Assembly: GCA_017882945.1 (NCBI GenBank)
Contig: JADGON010000110.1
Coordinates: 1 to 6,123, forward strand
Direction of reading: 5' to 3'
DNA: 6,123 bases
Source of the DNA: Acidimicrobiia bacterium
GTDB lineage: Bacteria; Actinomycetota; Acidimicrobiia; IMCC26256; JAENVU01
The position numbers were made by a program, and so were the translations under genes. Under the pieces are notes generated by a model that was given only the letters and a program-made list of their open reading frames with translations, did not search any database and was not told the origin of the DNA. Of the stretch, positions 5,341 through 6,123 are shown piece by piece. Each line of letters opens with the position of its first letter. Within the stretch, counting starts at the first letter, position 1.

Positions 5341-5802
5341 ATGCGGAAATTCCTCGTCGCAGCAGGACTTGCAGGCGCGCTGATCGCGCTTCCCGTCGGC
5401 TCGGCCGTTGGCGCGTCGACCGGGCACGCGTTCAAGGGCAAGGGCAGTGGGACGATCACGCTCACCGGTGGCGGCAACTTCACCATCGATGGTCACGTCA
5501 CGGTGGCCAAGGTCGGCCAGGTGGCCTTCCACAGTGCGGGAACCGCCGCCGCGAAGACGGTCACGTTCACCACGACCTTCACCGCCGCGAACGGCGACAC
5601 GATCACGACGGCCTCCAGCGGAGCTGCGGTCCACACCCGGCTCGGCAGGGTGTTCGTGACCAGCGACACGATCACGGGTGGCACCGGCCGGTTCGCGACG
5701 GCTTCGGGCAAGGGCAAGACCGCCGCCAAGGTGAAGCTGGCCTCCCCGACCGCGACGACCGGGACGGTCAAGTTCGTGCTTGCGGGCAACATCCGCTTCT
5801 AG
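5341..5802 (+). CDS. Small secreted beta-rich protein of unknown function
   Basis: The 153-residue product starts with a clear signal peptide: MRK, then the hydrophobic core FLVAAGLAGALIALPVG and a likely signal peptidase I site after SAVGA (residue 25). The mature part is rich in Gly, Thr, Ala and Val, has no cysteine and alternates in a beta-strand pattern. Near the C-terminus DTITGGTGRFATASGKG (109-125) resembles the GTGRFAGATG motif seen in small exported beta-barrel-like proteins (allene-oxide-cyclase-barrel-like or similar), which is a weak hint only. A surface or extracellular role is likely; the activity is unknown. ATG 5341 is chosen because it has GAGAGG upstream (5326-5331, 9 nt) and begins the signal peptide. 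The open frame back to 5113 is an accidental extension. A hairpin follows 35 nt after the stop. Confidence 0.82.
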   Translation: MRKFLVAAGLAGALIALPVGSAVGASTGHAFKGKGSGTITLTGGGNFTIDGHVTVAKVGQVAFHSAGTAAAKTVTFTTTFTAANGDTITTASSGAAVHTRLGRVFVTSDTITGGTGRFATASGKGKTAAKVKLASPTATTGTVKFVLAGNIRF

Positions 5803-5837
5803 GCGTCGGGCGCACCGAGCCGCGCCTCCGCTCCCGA

Positions 5838-5854
5838 GCGCAGCCCCGCTGCGC
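5838..5854 (+). terminator. Hairpin terminator after the secreted protein gene
   Basis: GCGCAGC (5838-5844), loop CCC and GCTGCGC (5848-5854) form a perfect 7-bp GC-rich stem 35 nt after the stop codon, followed by the AT-richer AATTCA. There is no T-run. It separates the secreted gene from the next transcription unit. Confidence 0.55.
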
Positions 5855-5856
5855 AA

Positions 5857-5873
5857 TTCAGACAGAGTTCAGA
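5857..5873 (+). promoter_or_regulatory. Direct repeat TTCAGA with 11-bp period
   Basis: TTCAGA occurs at 5857-5862 and again at 5868-5873, exactly 11 bp apart, which is one helical turn. Tandem half-sites of this kind are typical of OmpR/PhoB-family response regulators. The second copy, GTTCAGA, recalls the GTTCA core of actinobacterial PHO boxes. It lies 30-47 bp upstream of the next start codon, in a locally AT-rich stretch. The assignment to a particular regulator is inference. Confidence 0.4.
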
Positions 5874-5903
5874 TGTTTGCCCCAATTGCCGAATATACAC
5901 AGA

Positions 5904-6123
5904 GTGAAAAGCTCTTGGGTGATTGTCCTCAGCGCGCTGACGGGCATCGCCATAGCCGTTCCCGCCACCGCTGGCGGCGCGGCGACCGTCGTGTCCGCAC
6001 CGGCGTCGATCCCGAGTGACTGCTCCCGAGACGTCACCGCCGCGCTGGTCTCGTGGATCGCATCCGTTCCCGACGGCTCCACGCTGCAGTTCGCGCCGCA
6101 GGGCTGCTACCGGGTCGACGGCA
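5904..6123 (+). CDS. N-terminus of a secreted protein resembling right-handed beta-helix proteins
   Basis: Starting at GTG 5904, 73 codons run to the window edge without a stop. Residues 1-27 form a signal peptide: a KSSW start, the hydrophobic core VIVLSALTGIAIAVP, and a likely cleavage after ATAGGAA or nearby. The mature part contains IPSDCSRDVTAALVSWIASV followed by PDGSTLQFAPQGCYRVDG. The pattern Asp-Cys-(S)-x-D-V-T-x-A-L, then a Trp helix, V-P-D-G-S-x-L-x-F and G-C-Y-R-(V/I)-D-G, is characteristic of the first turn of actinobacterial secreted parallel beta-helix proteins of the pectate-lyase-like fold. The enzymatic part is outside the window. There is no good ribosome binding site before the GTG; in-frame TTG codons at 5877 and 5886 are weaker alternatives. 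Confidence 0.72.
   Translation, partial: MKSSWVIVLSALTGIAIAVPATAGGAATVVSAPASIPSDCSRDVTAALVSWIASVPDGSTLQFAPQGCYRVDG

Noticed and set aside
4245..5486. 413-codon minus-strand frame
   Set aside because: It crosses the signal peptide gene, the 69-residue gene and the hydrolase N-terminus out of frame. The composition is typical of a shadow frame.
1..6123. CRISPR arrays, tRNA or rRNA genes, transposases, phage or defence systems
   Set aside because: No regularly spaced repeats, cloverleaf-like sequence, rRNA motifs or transposase/integrase signatures were seen. The CPBP protease alone is not evidence of a defence or bacteriocin locus.

Overview
The window is very GC-rich, and all convincing genes have G or C at nearly every third codon position. 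That composition, the GTG starts, the strong AGGAGG ribosome binding sites and the gene families present (Abhydrolase_9-type hydrolase, a likely sulfotransferase, a TetR regulator, a CPBP protease) suggest a high-GC member of the Actinomycetota. An acidimicrobial or other environmental lineage is possible, but the sequence alone does not settle it. No rRNA, tRNA, CRISPR array or transposase was seen.

Layout. Positions 1-119 hold the C-terminal tail of a plus-strand gene, possibly a sulfotransferase. Its stop overlaps the start of a CPBP intramembrane protease (116-883). The first codons of that protease contain a 52-nt hairpin that resembles a dispersed palindrome. The protease converges, with a 23-bp overlap, on a minus-strand pair: a class II aldolase/adducin-family gene (1969-1456) and an HD-domain, PhnZ-like protein (1442-861). 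The aldolase gene has lost its central region and is frameshifted. A TetR-family regulator (2104-2718) is divergent from this pair. The intergenic space holds a TGAAC-N4-GTTCA palindrome overlapping the -10 box of a good minus-strand promoter, so the regulator probably represses the aldolase/HD operon.

The TetR gene converges on a large minus-strand membrane-anchored alpha/beta hydrolase (4798-2732). A 163-bp divergent region follows, with a hairpin leader upstream of an unrecognised 69-residue protein (4962-5171). Next come two perfect hairpins, a small secreted protein (5341-5802) and another hairpin. Last is an AT-richer promoter region with an 11-bp-spaced direct repeat, ahead of the start of a secreted right-handed beta-helix type protein (from 5904) that runs off the window.

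The best-supported functional unit is the TetR/aldolase/HD module, which looks like a small regulated catabolic operon whose first gene is damaged. The right-hand third encodes envelope or secreted proteins. I do not see firm evidence for a wholly new system. The items most worth checking are the aldolase deletion, the operator, the hairpin at 122-173 and the direct repeat before the beta-helix gene.
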